Assembly: GCA_003255025.1 (NCBI GenBank)
Contig: QANY01002235.1
Span: 712,260-776,259, forward strand
DNA from: Datisca glomerata
Taxonomy: Eukaryota; Streptophyta; Magnoliopsida; Cucurbitales; Datiscaceae
DNA: 64,000 nt
Direction: 5' to 3'
In this document: positions 34,520 to 45,779 of the stretch, piece after piece
How the letters are laid out: the number at the start of each line of letters is the position of its first letter
Numbering within the stretch: the first letter of the stretch is position 1
The notes under the pieces: model-generated
The model's input: only the letters and a program-made list of their open reading frames with translations
Told to the model about the DNA's origin: nothing
Databases searched by the model: none
Program-made: the position numbers and the translations under genes

Positions 34520-37500
34520 ATGTCTACCATGGGAAACCTTGTTACTGTTTTACTCGCTCTTGAGAAACTGAATAGTGAGAATTTCGTACATTGAAAATCA
34601 AATAGGAGCTTAATACTGATTTGTGAACCATAAGTTCGTTCTTACTGAGGATTGTACTGAGGAGCCCACTGCTAATGCCCCTAAGAATGTTAGGGACAAA
34701 TATGATGCTTCTACCATATCAGGCAAAGTGCTACATACTTGTGAGCATGAATGACATTATGAGAATGAAGCATAAAAGCATGGAGACTGCCTATGAGATT
34801 ATGAAATCTCTACAGGTGATGTTTAAGCAGCAGACTAATCAAAGTCGTCATGAGGCCACTAGGAGCGATATAGCGACTAAGATGAGAAATGGTACTTGTG
34901 TGCGAGAACATGTTTTGAACATGATCAACATAATGCACGAGGAAGAATTACATGGGGCGACCATTGATGAGCAGGCTCAAGTTAGCATTTATACTTGAGT
35001 GACTCACACCAATTTTTTCTACGTTCACGACCAACTATGTTATGAACAAGTTGTAATTTAATATGACCCAATTATTGAATTAATTGTAGACTTTTGAGTC
35101 ACTCAACCTTAGAATGACCAAAGAGGGCGAGGAAAATGTTGTTGAGCAAAATCATTCTTCCAATATTGTTAAGAACAAGAAAAGGAAGAAGAACAATGGT
35201 AAGGACAAGGGGAAGATTAATAAAGTTAATGAAACCAAGACATCGCCGAAGGCGAAGACATCGCTAAAAGCTAATAAGAATAAGAAAGACAGCAAGCCCA
35301 AAGGAAAATGTTTCCACTGTGGGGTTGAAGGTCGTTGGAAGAGAAACTATAACAAGTATATCTCTGAACTAAAAATAAAGGTAAATATGATTTACTTGTA
35401 CTTGAATCTTGCTTAGTGGAATATGATTTGTCGTCCTGGATCTTGATTCAGGACTCACTAACCATGTACGTTCTTCTTTGCAGATGCTTGATTCGTCAAG
35501 GGAGCTGGATGAAGGCGAGGTCATTATAAGAGTTGGCATTGGTGCACTCATGTCAGCTAAAGCATTAGAGACAGTCCGTTTATGTTTTGGATATAATTAT
35601 TTAGTTTTGAACAATGTTTATTATATTCCTGATTTTTTGAGAAACTTGATTTCTCTTTCTTTTTTGCTAGAACAGTTATTCGAAGTTTCTTTTATTAATA
35701 AAAAGTTTATTATTTCTAAGAATTGATTTTATATTTGTCATGCTAAAGTTATAAACAGACTGTATATGCTTAAACTGGCTGAATGCATATTAAATAATTC
35801 TGAATCATTTAAAGTAGCAAAACGTAAAAGTAATAAATGACAAAGAGTTTCTCATGATGATAATAACATATATCTTTGGCATCTTAGGTTGCGACATATT
35901 AATCTAGATGGGCTAAACATGTTAACAAAGCATTGTGCTTTTAGAGAACTAAAATTTGGAACACTTCATGTTTATGAATCATGTCTAGAAGGTAAAATGA
36001 CCAAGAGACATTTCATCGGAAAGGGCCAAAGAGCCAAGGAACCAAGGAACCACTTGAGTTAGTACATAGTGATGTATGTGGACCGATCAATGTACAAGCT
36101 ATAGGTGGGTATGAGTATTTTGCATTTTTATTAACGACTACTCAAGATATAGTTATGGTTACCTAATGCACCTCTGAAACTTTTGAAAAGTTTAAAGATT
36201 TCAAGGCTTAAGTTGAAAAGCAATTAGGCAAATCATTGAAAATCATTCGATCTGGTTGAGGTGGTGAATATTTGGATTTAGAATTCAAGGATTATGCTGG
36301 AGTGTCGAATCCTATCTCAACTCACAGCACCAGGAACACCACAGCAAAATGGTGTTACAGAAAGGAGAATCTGAACCTTATTGGATATGGTTAGGTCGAT
36401 GTTAAGCTACTCATCACTGTTACTTATATTTTGGGGATATGCATTACACACGGCTACATACATTTTGAATGTAGTGCCCTCTAAGTCTGTAAGTAAGACG
36501 CCTTTAGATTTATGGAATGGCTACAAACTTAGTTTGCGTCATTTTCATATATGATGGTGTCCAACTCACGTTCTTAGACCCAAGACAAAAAATTTAGACT
36601 CAAGGTCTGAAGTATACATATTCGTAGGCTATGCTTCATAGACTAGAATTGGGTACTTTTATAGTCATAATGATCAAAAGGTGTTTTAGTTGACAAATAA
36701 AATATTCCTTGAGCATGACTATATGCAAAACTACAAACCTCATAGTAAAGTAGCTCTCGAGGAATTAGCGGCTGATGAGATCAAACAAACTTTAATTTCT
36801 TTTGATAAACGACAAACCAGATAAACCATAGTTCCTGCAAAGGAAACCTCGGTGCAACGTCATAGTGGGAGGGTTGTGAGACAACCAATTCACTATGAAC
36901 TAGAATCATATATCCTAGTGTCAGATACTGATAAGGATGATCCATTATCTTAAGAAGTAATGGATGATCCCGAAAAGGAGAAATGGCAAGATGCCATGAA
37001 CTAGGAAATGAAATCTATGTATTCTGATTCCGTCTACGAACTTGTAAATCTACCTGAAGATGTCAAGCCAATTGGATGTAAATGAACCTTCAAGAAGTAA
37101 AGAGGTGCAGATGGGAAAATAGAAACTTTCAAAGCACGGTTGGTAGCCAAGGGTTATACACAAAGGGAGGGAGTCGATTATGAAGATGCGTTCTCTCATG
37201 TGGCCATGCTCAAATCCATTCACATCCTTTTGTCCATAGCCGCTAGTTTTGACTATGAGAAATAGAAAATGGACGTCAAGACAGCTTTTTAGAATGACTC
37301 TCTTGAAGAAAGCATCTATATGATGCAACCAGAATGGTTCGTACAAAGGGGTAAGATCAGAAAGTATGCAAGTTGCTTAAATCCATTTATGGATTAAAGC
37401 AAGCATCTAGATCTTGAAATTTTTCCTTTGATGAGATTATAAAGTCTTATGGCTTCGAGAAAAAAGTTCACGAAGCATGCGTTTATAAAAATACATCAAA

Positions 37501-38460
37501 TATAAGATAGTTATTTTTCTTAGTTCTTTATGTTGACGATATTCTACTCATTGGGAATGATATAGAAGCTTTGTCAAAGGTAAATAAGTGGTTAGCTGAG
37601 AAATTCTAAATGAAAGATTTGGGAGAGATGAGCTATGTTTTAGGCATTCAATCCTTAGAGATAGAAAGAATAAGCTCTTAGCACTTTCTCAAGCATCTTA
37701 TATTGATAAGGTACTAGAGAGATTCTCTGTGGAGAATTTCAAGAAAGGTCAACTGTTGACCAGACATGGAATTGTCCTCTCCAAGAAACAATGTCCTAAG
37801 ACATCTTAGGAAGAAGAGGATATGAGAAAGGTTCTTAACGCTTCAGCAGTTAGAAGTCTCATGTATGTCATATAGTGTACGAGACTAGATATTTGTTATG
37901 CAGTGGGAATTGTCAATCGTTATCAATCGAATCCATGTTTGGAACACTGGATTGTAGTAAAGCACATTCTCAAGCATCTTAGGAGAATGAGAAACTATAT
38001 GTTTGTTTGTTCAGGCGGAGACCTGAACCCTACTGAATATACTAATTCTGATTTTCAATCAGACAGAGATAGTCGAAAGTCGACATCTGGATTAGTATTC
38101 ACTCTAGGTGGAGGATCTGTAGTCTGGAGAAGTATTAAACAATCCAGCATTGGAGATTCCACTATGTAAGTCAAATATACAGCGGCTTGTAAAGCTGCGA
38201 AAGAAGCGATATGACTCAGAAAGTTTTATATTGATCTGAAAGTAGTTCTAGATATGGACAAGTCACTTATCCTGTACTGTGACAACAGTGGGGTGGTAGC
38301 GAATTCCAAGAAACCGATGAGTCACAAGAGGGGCAAGCACATAGAAAATAAATATCATTCTATAAGAGAGATTGTGCATCAAGAGGATGCAAGTGTTATT
38401 AAGATAGCATCGGAATAGAACCCGGCTGATCCTTTTACAAAGACACTTCATGCGAAGTCA
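34520..38460 (+). pseudogene. Copia gag-pol pseudogene (second element)
   Basis: Gag starts at 34520 (MSTMGNLVTVLLALEKLNSE). An open piece at 34675-34998 contains HKSMETAYEIMKSLQVMF and GTCVREHVLNM. A damaged CCHC knuckle lies near 35310-35355 (CFHCGVEGRWKRNYNK: His to Arg and last Cys to Tyr). The protease remnant is LDSGLTNHV. GAG-pre-integrase is YLWHLRLRHINLDGL (from 35870). Integrase pieces are ELVHSDVCGPI and SLKIIRSG*GGEYLDL, with a stop inside the DNG motif. RT has [29 protein letters not shown] and LYVDDILLIGND (near 37530). RNase H has DSRKSTSGLVFTLGGGSVVW, LYCDNSGVVANSKKP, KRGKHIENKYHSIREIV and ADPFTKTLHAKSF. Stops are frequent, many at expected Trp, Gln or Arg codons. Plainly non-functional. 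Confidence 0.93.
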
Positions 38461-38465
38461 TTTTA

Positions 38466-40635
38466 GGATTACATTTTTCTTATAATTGTTCTTTTAAATT
38501 ATTGTTGAATAATTTATATAAATATCTAAAAGTTTAATATTCATTAATGAGACTATGACCTTGTATTAGTACGAGAGGATTAAGATAATAGATAATGAAT
38601 AAAATTATCAGCAACATATTAAAGTATGGAATCTTTAATAAATGGTTGCTAGTACAATTCACAAAGCATTACGAATTTGTATGATCTACATCCGGATCAT
38701 TGATGTATATAGACATCTTAGTGAAGATACTTTATATAATGAGATTATATATGACTGGACCGATGTGAATTAATATCTTTATCAACGTGCCATTTATCAT
38801 AAAAAAATACACATTAATTCGATGATCACATGTAGCTCAGTCTGAATCCCAAGTAGTCATGAACTTCTATGTATGTCTACTCGATCTTTTGATTCACTCG
38901 TTAATGTTTATTTGTAAAATAGGCTAGTGACTTTTGTTTTGGAGATTCAGTGATGTGGATGGCTGGGAACATGATCTTGCAAAAATTGGAATCCAAGTTT
39001 TCCTAACGGATCGTAAATTGGTTCTCTTAAGTGTTAATTCTTGAACTGAATGGTTATTGAGCTCAAATTTATAATAAGACTATAAATTAGTCATTCACTA
39101 GTGGATTAATGGTACTTAAAGATTAAGAGCTATTTAGAGGGGTAAAATGATATTTTGACTAGTTTAATTTACAAACAAATAATTGGAGTACATTATTACT
39201 TTACTAGTGAAATGATTATATCAATGGAATACATGAGAATACTCTGTAAATACATTATATAATCACTAAGAGTTCAATTCCATATTTATAGTGAAATAAT
39301 AATGGAATTAATAAATATGATTATTTAATTAAAGAATTTAATTAATAAAATGGTTTATTAAAGCATAAGATTATAGGTTCATGATTTCCAAGTCACCTCT
39401 ATACTAAGCAGTTTAGGGCATGAATATTTCATGACATGAGAAAAGGACTGACTTGCAAAGAAATTTTTATTCTGGGGTAAGTACATAATTATGAGATAAT
39501 TATATGTGATTAATAAATTAAGAATTAATTAATTAAATTATATATATATATCAATTATTTTTTTATTATCGATAAGTGAGACAGAATATCTAATTTATGA
39601 AATTAGATTATTAAATTATTATTAGATAATAATTGAATCAACTAAATATGTTATTTGTGAAATAACAGATAATTTAGTTGATGGGAATAATCATATATGT
39701 TAAATTTGAATTAACTGATATCTAGATATTTATCTGATTAAAATAAATATTTAATTTGAAGTAATCGTAATGTGTCGATCAATAGTTGAGAATCATAGAT
39801 CGCCATGGACTGCTGTAGTACATCGTGGCACTACATCAGTAGGCGTGTAACACTGTAGTGCCACACGTCACTGCAGTGTGGTGTAATACACGGGAGGCAC
39901 TGTGATGGTTTACACCAACTGTAGTGTTGTGTGGCACTCCATTTGTGCACCATTATACAATGAGTCCAACTGTATTGAGTAATTTGAAATTAAATATTAA
40001 TTTTTAATTCCTAAATATCTTATACACCATCATTTAAAAAAGATACATAAATTATTCTAATGGCCTCAATTGATGATCAATTCATTAGTCAGGAATTGAA
40101 TGGAGAACATAGTTAGTGTCAGAATATTTTTTCTCTGCCATTAAAAATTAATCAAATCTCTAAAAAAATAAGCATCACGTTCTTTTAGAGAATCATCTCA
40201 CTAAAATCATTCTCAGTAAATCTCTAGATCTCATGTGTTGAGTACATCTAGAGACAGAAAATGTGTCTTGTAATCTCTGCGTGCCCACACACGTCCTAGT
40301 GGATTGAGAATTGATTCAGAAGATCTTGGTGTGGATCTCGGAGTCTACTGATCGTTGGAACGATTTCGTGGGACGGAAGATCCATCGATTTTGCAAGGAC
40401 GTTTGATATAGACTACAAGAGATATATTATTTCTTACCTTGTATGTTATAGATTTAATGTATGAAGATATAATGGATCCTGACTAATTAAGAGTTTTCAA
40501 TAAAAAGTTTTTATTTGGTTATCGTGGTATTCCGCAAGTTTTGTTTTATTAAAAGATTTGATCTTTATTAAAAGTTTAATTTTTTAAATGGTCATGCGCC
40601 ACACTTCTGTTGCGCACGCGTCGCGACATCTAACA
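38466..40635 (+). repeat. 3' LTR of the second Copia
   Basis: About 2.17 kb ending GCGCACGCGTCGCGACATCTAACA-like (tail TAACA). Its start is fused to the RNase H end at GCGAAGTCATTTTAGGATTA, so the purine tract and first 58 bp of LTR are deleted. Matches the solo LTR at 20151-20968 except for a large segment missing there. Confidence 0.85.
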
Positions 40636-41580
40636 GATACAACTATCTGAACCCTTCAAGTAATGAACAAGTGACTACTTAAAAGGTTCGAGTAGTCAGA
40701 TAAAATTACTTGAATCCTTCGAGTAGTCACTTGTTTTGACTTTCAGAATCAAAATCACTACTTGAAGGGTCCAAATAGTTAGATACAACTACTTGAACCC
40801 ATCAAGTAGTGAACAAGTGACTACTTGAAAGATTCAAGTAGTCAGATATTAACTACTTGAACCTTTCAAGTAGTTAATTATTTTAACTTTCAAAATCAAA
40901 ATCACCACTTGAAGGGTTCAAGTACTCAGATACAAATACTTGAACCCTTCAAATAGTTAATTATTTTGACTTCTAGAATCAAAATCACCACTTGAAGGGT
41001 TCAAGTAGTCAGATACAACTACTTGAACCTTTCAAGTAACTACTCGTTTTGACTTTCAGAATCAAAACCTTCACTTGAAGGGTTTAAGTAGTTAGATACA
41101 ACTACTTGAACCTTTCAAGTAGTGAGCAAATGACTACTTGAAGGGTTCAAGTAGTTTAAGTAGTTAGACACAACTACTTGAACCCTTCAAGTAGTGAACA
41201 AGTGATTCCTTGCAGGGTTCAAGTAGTCTAATACAACTACTTGAACCCTTTAAGTAGTCATTTGCTCACTGAATAATTGACTACCACTACAAAAATTATT
41301 ACTTGAGGGGATCAAGAAGTGTTTATGACTACTTGAACCTCTCAAGTTATATGTATGATTTTTCCAGTAAGCAAGTGACTACGTGAAAGGTTTCACTAGT
41401 TGTTTATGACTACTTGAATCTTTCAATTAATCATTTGTTTAATAGATTACTTATTGCTGCAAAAAAATGGCTACTTGAGAAGTTCAAGTAGTTATAAACA
41501 ACTATTTGAACCCTTCAACTACTTATTGTTGTAGTCAAAATGAGTACTTGAACCCTTCACGTAGCCACCATGAACATATG
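40636..41580. repeat. Palindromic TACTTGAACCCTTCAAGTA array
   Basis: About 0.95 kb made of alternating direct and inverted copies of ACTTGAACCCTTCAAGT joined by GTGAACAAGTGACT, GTCAGATACAA or TTTTGACTTTCAGAATCAAAA. The 19-21 bp core is a near-perfect palindrome, so the whole array can form many alternative hairpins. Period varies (about 40-65 bp). One internal CACTACAAAAATTATTACTTG near 41285 resembles a CACTA-type end. Function unknown; subterminal repeats of a DNA transposon is the best guess. Confidence 0.85.
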
Positions 41581-42199
41581 GTTATCATAAGCATCTATCA
41601 TAAACAAGCATCAAGCAATCCAGACATGCAAAAGATTATAATCATCAAGAGGGACAATCTAACCTTAGCGATTTTCTCTCAACCCCAGTATAGACAAAAA
41701 AAGTCCTGATTTTTCAACCCTTGACGATTTTTCCCCAATTTTCAGTAAGAAGAACAAAAGAAAGAGTAACAAAACTGGTAAATCGAATCCTTTTCTCCAT
41801 AAAAAAGAGAGAAGAATGCGTACCCGAGTTTATCGGTCGGTGGGTATCACAGTGAAGATGAACGGTTTTCCTGAGTGCAGTGTGTCTCTAAAAAATGAAG
41901 AAGCAGAAGACTGACAGGGGACTGTCTCACCGAAGAAGTAATGATTTTTCACCGAGAAAAGAGAATACATACGAGAATAGAGATGGGGAGGAAGATATCA
42001 AAAGAACAAGGAAGAGACACAAATGAGAAGAGGGCAAGTAACCGTTCAATCAGTGTTTGATGTGTAACTGCCTTGGGAAGAGAGTGGACAGTTGCTTTGA
42101 GTTAATTTGGTGGGCAAAGCCAATAATATTCTGAATTTTCAAAAAGGGATATTTTTCCCTAACCTAAATTGGAAAAGGGTATAGTTTTCCAAATAACTC
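41581..42199. other. Non-coding spacer right of the palindromic array
   Basis: No domain recognised. Moderately purine-rich DNA near 41740-42070 could be a transposon leader or untranslated sequence. The 67-codon frame at 41506-41709 overlaps the array and is not supported. Confidence 0.4.
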
Positions 42200-42395
42200 A
42201 TAGAAAAATAAAATTGATTTGATAATTTTGGGTATGACTTAGACGAAAAAATTAGGGGAGTATCCTAATTACTGAAGTGATAATTTGGCACTTGATAATT
42301 AAATCATCTTTTTAACATTTTTTTATCAAGTATCAAATTATCACTTGAGAGAGTACGGTATTTTGAGACTACTATAATTTTTTTCGAGTTGTCCT
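42200..42395. repeat. Palindrome-containing direct repeat, copy 1
   Basis: Shares TTGGGTATGACTTAGACGAA, TAATTAGGGGAG, ATAATTTG, TATCAAATTATCA and TTTTTTCGAGTT with 43787-43988. Ends are inverted (GACGAAAAAATTA versus AACTCGAAAAAAATTAT on the other strand). An inner inverted pair AAGTGATAATTTGGCACTTG / CAAGTATCAAATTATCACTT flanks the centre. Size and fold-back suggest a MITE. Confidence 0.65.
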
Positions 42396-43786
42396 CCTCA
42401 GTGTCAATTACATTAAAATCAATACAACTAAAAGTATGTTCTACTTCTGGTTCAACAATTGACTCAAACAACTGATCATCATCAGCTGTTTGACCATCAT
42501 TTGACTCAACATCAGTAAAATCAGGATCATCAGAATCACTTGAATACACTACAGACAACACCATAATTTTTAATCAACACTAATACCCTAATGCAAATCA
42601 ACTCTAATCAACAATATACAATCTCAGAATGCAAAATAGATATTGTACCAAAATTTTCAATCAACACTAATCAAATCAGTATACAAACTCAAAATGCAAA
42701 TCAACTTTAATCAACAATGATTTTATACCAAAATGCAATCAGATTTTATAGCGGTATAAAAAGCCCTAAACCAAAACAAAAAAATAGAATGTAAAACCCT
42801 AATTAGTATAGGGTCTCAGAATGCAAAGAAACTCTAATAAAAACATATTTATACTAGAATGTAAAACCCTAAACCTAAAAAGGAAAATGGTATGTAAAAC
42901 CCTAAATCAGAATGCAAAACCCTAAACAGAAAGGGAAAATAGTATATCAAATCCTAAACAAAAAAATAGTATAAAAAAATTAGTAAAAAATTAGAGACAA
43001 CTCTTCTGAAAATAGTATAAAAATTAATGATGGTCCCTAATGCTTTTGTTAAAAATAACCTTTAAAAAAGTTTGTTGTTTTGTAAAATTTTCGAGTATAT
43101 AAATAGAGAAACAAAACTCACCTTCACAGGTTTATCTTCTAGTTTCGAAACCTTCACTGTCTCATCCTATACCATCATAATCTGTGCGGCCTCGTCCTAT
43201 CTCATACACTCTCCCACCTCATCTTATGCGCACCATCAAAGAAGACAGTGAAGGAAGAAATCAAAAATACAATGAAGGAGTTTGAAATGAAAGTGACAAC
43301 GAAGGCTTCCTTCGCTAGAGAGAAAGTGTGAAGTCTTCGAAGAAGACCCTTCACAAATGACAGTGTACACGAAGAGTCTCTTCTCCGCATCAAAAGTGAG
43401 TTGATGGGGAAGAAGTCATTGATGGCTTACACAAGGTATTGGGGTATTAAAGTACTCTATTACTCATTAAAAGGGTCACATGTAAGTCACGTGTATTGAC
43501 TTCTGTTAATTTTTTTAACAGAAGTCACGATATGAGGTATTGGTGAAACAAAAAATTAATAAGCGATGGAGTTTTCCGTAAGATTTTAAAGGTTGATTAT
43601 GTAAAATGGTATAAGTATAGAAAGTCAAGGCTAGAATAAATAACTGTTTTTTAGGAATGTGAAATTGGAGGTCGTGGTAGAGAAGAAGAGATATAGACGA
43701 AAACAAGGAAGTAGGACAAAAGCAGAAGAAAAATGGTGGAAGAACTTAGGTGAAAACGGGAGGAAGGAGAAGGGTTGGCGTGGGTT
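42396..43786. other. Spacer between the two palindromic repeats
   Basis: No gene recognised. On - a frame ending inside copy 1 begins MVLSVVYSSDSDDPDFTDVE (from 42564); its Asp/Ser-rich start resembles N-termini of several transposase families but is too short to assign. ACCCTAA-containing phrases (AAAACCCTAA) recur irregularly at 42790-42960; they are not a telomeric array. Confidence 0.4.
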
Positions 43787-43988
43787 TTTAGAAATAAAAT
43801 TGACTTTACTTTGGGTATGACTTAGACGAAAAAAGTACGGAAATAATTAGGGGAGCATCGTAATTGCTCAAGTAATAATTTGACATTTAATAATTAAATT
43901 ATTTTTTAAAATATTTTTTGTCATTTATCAAATTATCATTTAAGAGGGTACAGTATTATGACATTATTATAATTTTTTCGAGTTAGAC
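43787..43988. repeat. Palindrome-containing direct repeat, copy 2
   Basis: Second copy of the 42200 repeat, same orientation, about 1.6 kb away. Carries the same inverted ends and inner palindrome (AATAATTTGACATTTAATAA / TTATCAAATTATCATTTAAG). Confidence 0.65.
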
Positions 43989-44679
43989 ATACAATTAAAT
44001 TATTTTATATTTGGGTAGGTAGAAAATAGTGGGCAAGCAAGATATATACACTTTTTAAAATTTACGATTTGGGGTATTGATTTTTAGAATATATGAGACA
44101 GAAGAAGTTGGAGGTACAAAAGGACCCACTGACTGAGTAGACAGGTGGATGGTTTTTGGATTGAGGAGCTCTGTTTGTGATGATGTGATCATGTACATAT
44201 CCTACACAATTGGGAGAATGAGACAGGATAGGAGTATAAGGGGTGCGTCGTTCTCTGTGTTTGATGCTCTTTTCACTGATGAGACTGAACGCTATGTTAG
44301 AATTTGTGTGGTCACCGCAGTTATATTTAAAAAACCTATAAAGTAGTTATGTTAGTTTGTCTGGTTGGCCCTATCATATCAATTATATTTTTAAAGATAA
44401 ATTTACATTTGTAATTCAAATTTTATTTTACTTTATGAGTCACTAACGAGGGATGTCAATGAACGAGTGTAATGTGGACACTAATTATCTGTCTCATACT
44501 CGCACACTATTCATTGCCACCTCATAATCGTTATAGATTGAATGGGGTGAGTGTGGGTAATAGCCGTTAAGTATGATAACCCTCGAGTTATCCATTATCC
44601 GTTTCTTTTTAATTTTTCATTAACTTTTTTAATCTTTTATAACGTAAATTATTTTTTTAATCTTTGTTAACGTAGTAAA
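43989..44679. other. AT-rich spacer
   Basis: No recognised feature. A 65-codon frame at 44149-44346 shows no known domain. Confidence 0.4.
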
Positions 44680-45540
44680 ATGGCTGCCAAAAGATGAGAG
44701 AATCGATGAATGTAGTTTGGTTTGATTCTAAAATTGATAAATTTCAGTTAAATTTGATTATCAAATGATGAATTTTACTTCGGTGATTCGATTATACTAT
44801 AAAATCGATGATTCGCTTGTAAAATTGATGAATTTTAATTTAGTTATTCTATTATAAAATTGACAACATAGTTTATATCAAGTTAAAAATGACACATTTA
44901 TGTTCCGTTTGATTATAATATTGATGAATTTTAATATTATTCGATCATAAAATTGATGACTCTTAGTTCAAATTAATGAATTTTAGATTGATTATTCAAC
45001 TTATGCTTCGATTTATTTTGATTGTAAAATTGATAAATTTTAGTTTCGTTTGAGTATAAAATTGATGGATTTTAGTTTTATTCGATCATATAATTGACGA
45101 TTCATGTTGGTTCCATAGTAAAATTGAAAAATTTCGGTTCCATTTGGCTCTAGATTTTATGAGTTTTAGTGTTATTTGATTATAAATTTGATGAATTTTG
45201 GTTCGTTTCGATTATTAAACCGATGAATTTTATTTTGGTTCGATTATAAAATTGACAAACTTTTAGCTCGCTTATCTATTAGTGATTGATTTAGTTCGAT
45301 TATAAAATTGATGAATTTTAGTTTCGGTCATTCGATAATAAATTGATGATTTCGTTTGATTCAGTTATCAAATCGATGAATTTTAGTTTTATCCTTCAAT
45401 TATAAAATTGACAATTTGATTTGGTTAGATTGTAAAATTGATGAATTCCTTATTCATTTGATTATAAAATTTACAAATTTTGGTTCAATTCGATGAACTT
45501 TATTTATTGATTCAATTATAAAATTGAACATTGAGATTGT
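44680..45540. repeat. Degenerate tandem array (GATTATAAAATTGATGAATTT)
   Basis: About 0.85 kb composed of imperfect copies of 25-35 bp, core GATTATAAAATTGATG and AATTTTAGTT, with spacers like TCGTTC or TTGGTTC. More than twenty cores can be counted loosely. An old, diverged satellite-like block; no coding content. Confidence 0.82.
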
Positions 45541-45779
45541 TTGTGATTTGAGAAATACATTATATTTCCTCCAGAAATGGGATGATGGTGGTGTTTGAAG
45601 GTGACTTATTGGTGTTCCATAACTGCACCATACCCTTTTGATATCTCACGGGTAAAAAAATCAAACTCGTTCCTATCACAAAGCTGAGTAACTATGTCAA
45701 AAATGGAATAAGAAAGTTTCGTTTAGTGAGTAACATCCCTATCACAAACTGAGTAATTATGTCATACCTTATCCATAGA

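Larger units (their letters stand above)
31886..40635 (+). mobile_element. Second Ty1/Copia element, heavily decayed
   Basis: LTR sequence on both sides of a Copia gag-pol relic in + orientation. The 5' LTR copy (31886-33110) lacks about its first 0.8 kb and last 0.2 kb compared with the 3' copy. The 3' copy (38466-40635) lacks only about its first 58 bp, judged by the solo LTR at 20093. Full LTR length was therefore about 2.2 kb. No intact primer site or purine tract remains. It splits the TTGAA array, so it probably inserted there. Confidence 0.88.

Noticed and set aside
40636..41580. CRISPR-like array
   Set aside because: Repeats are palindromic, of variable spacing and both orientations, with no unique spacers of constant size, and the DNA is plant nuclear.
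42304..42564. 86-codon acidic frame on - (SSDSDDPDFTDVE)
   Set aside because: Looks vaguely like a transposase N-terminus but is short, ends in the palindromic repeat and has no partner domain; not enough to call a gene.
42780..42965. Repeated AAAACCCTAA as interstitial telomere sequence
   Set aside because: Copies are few and irregularly spaced, not tandem TTTAGGG units.
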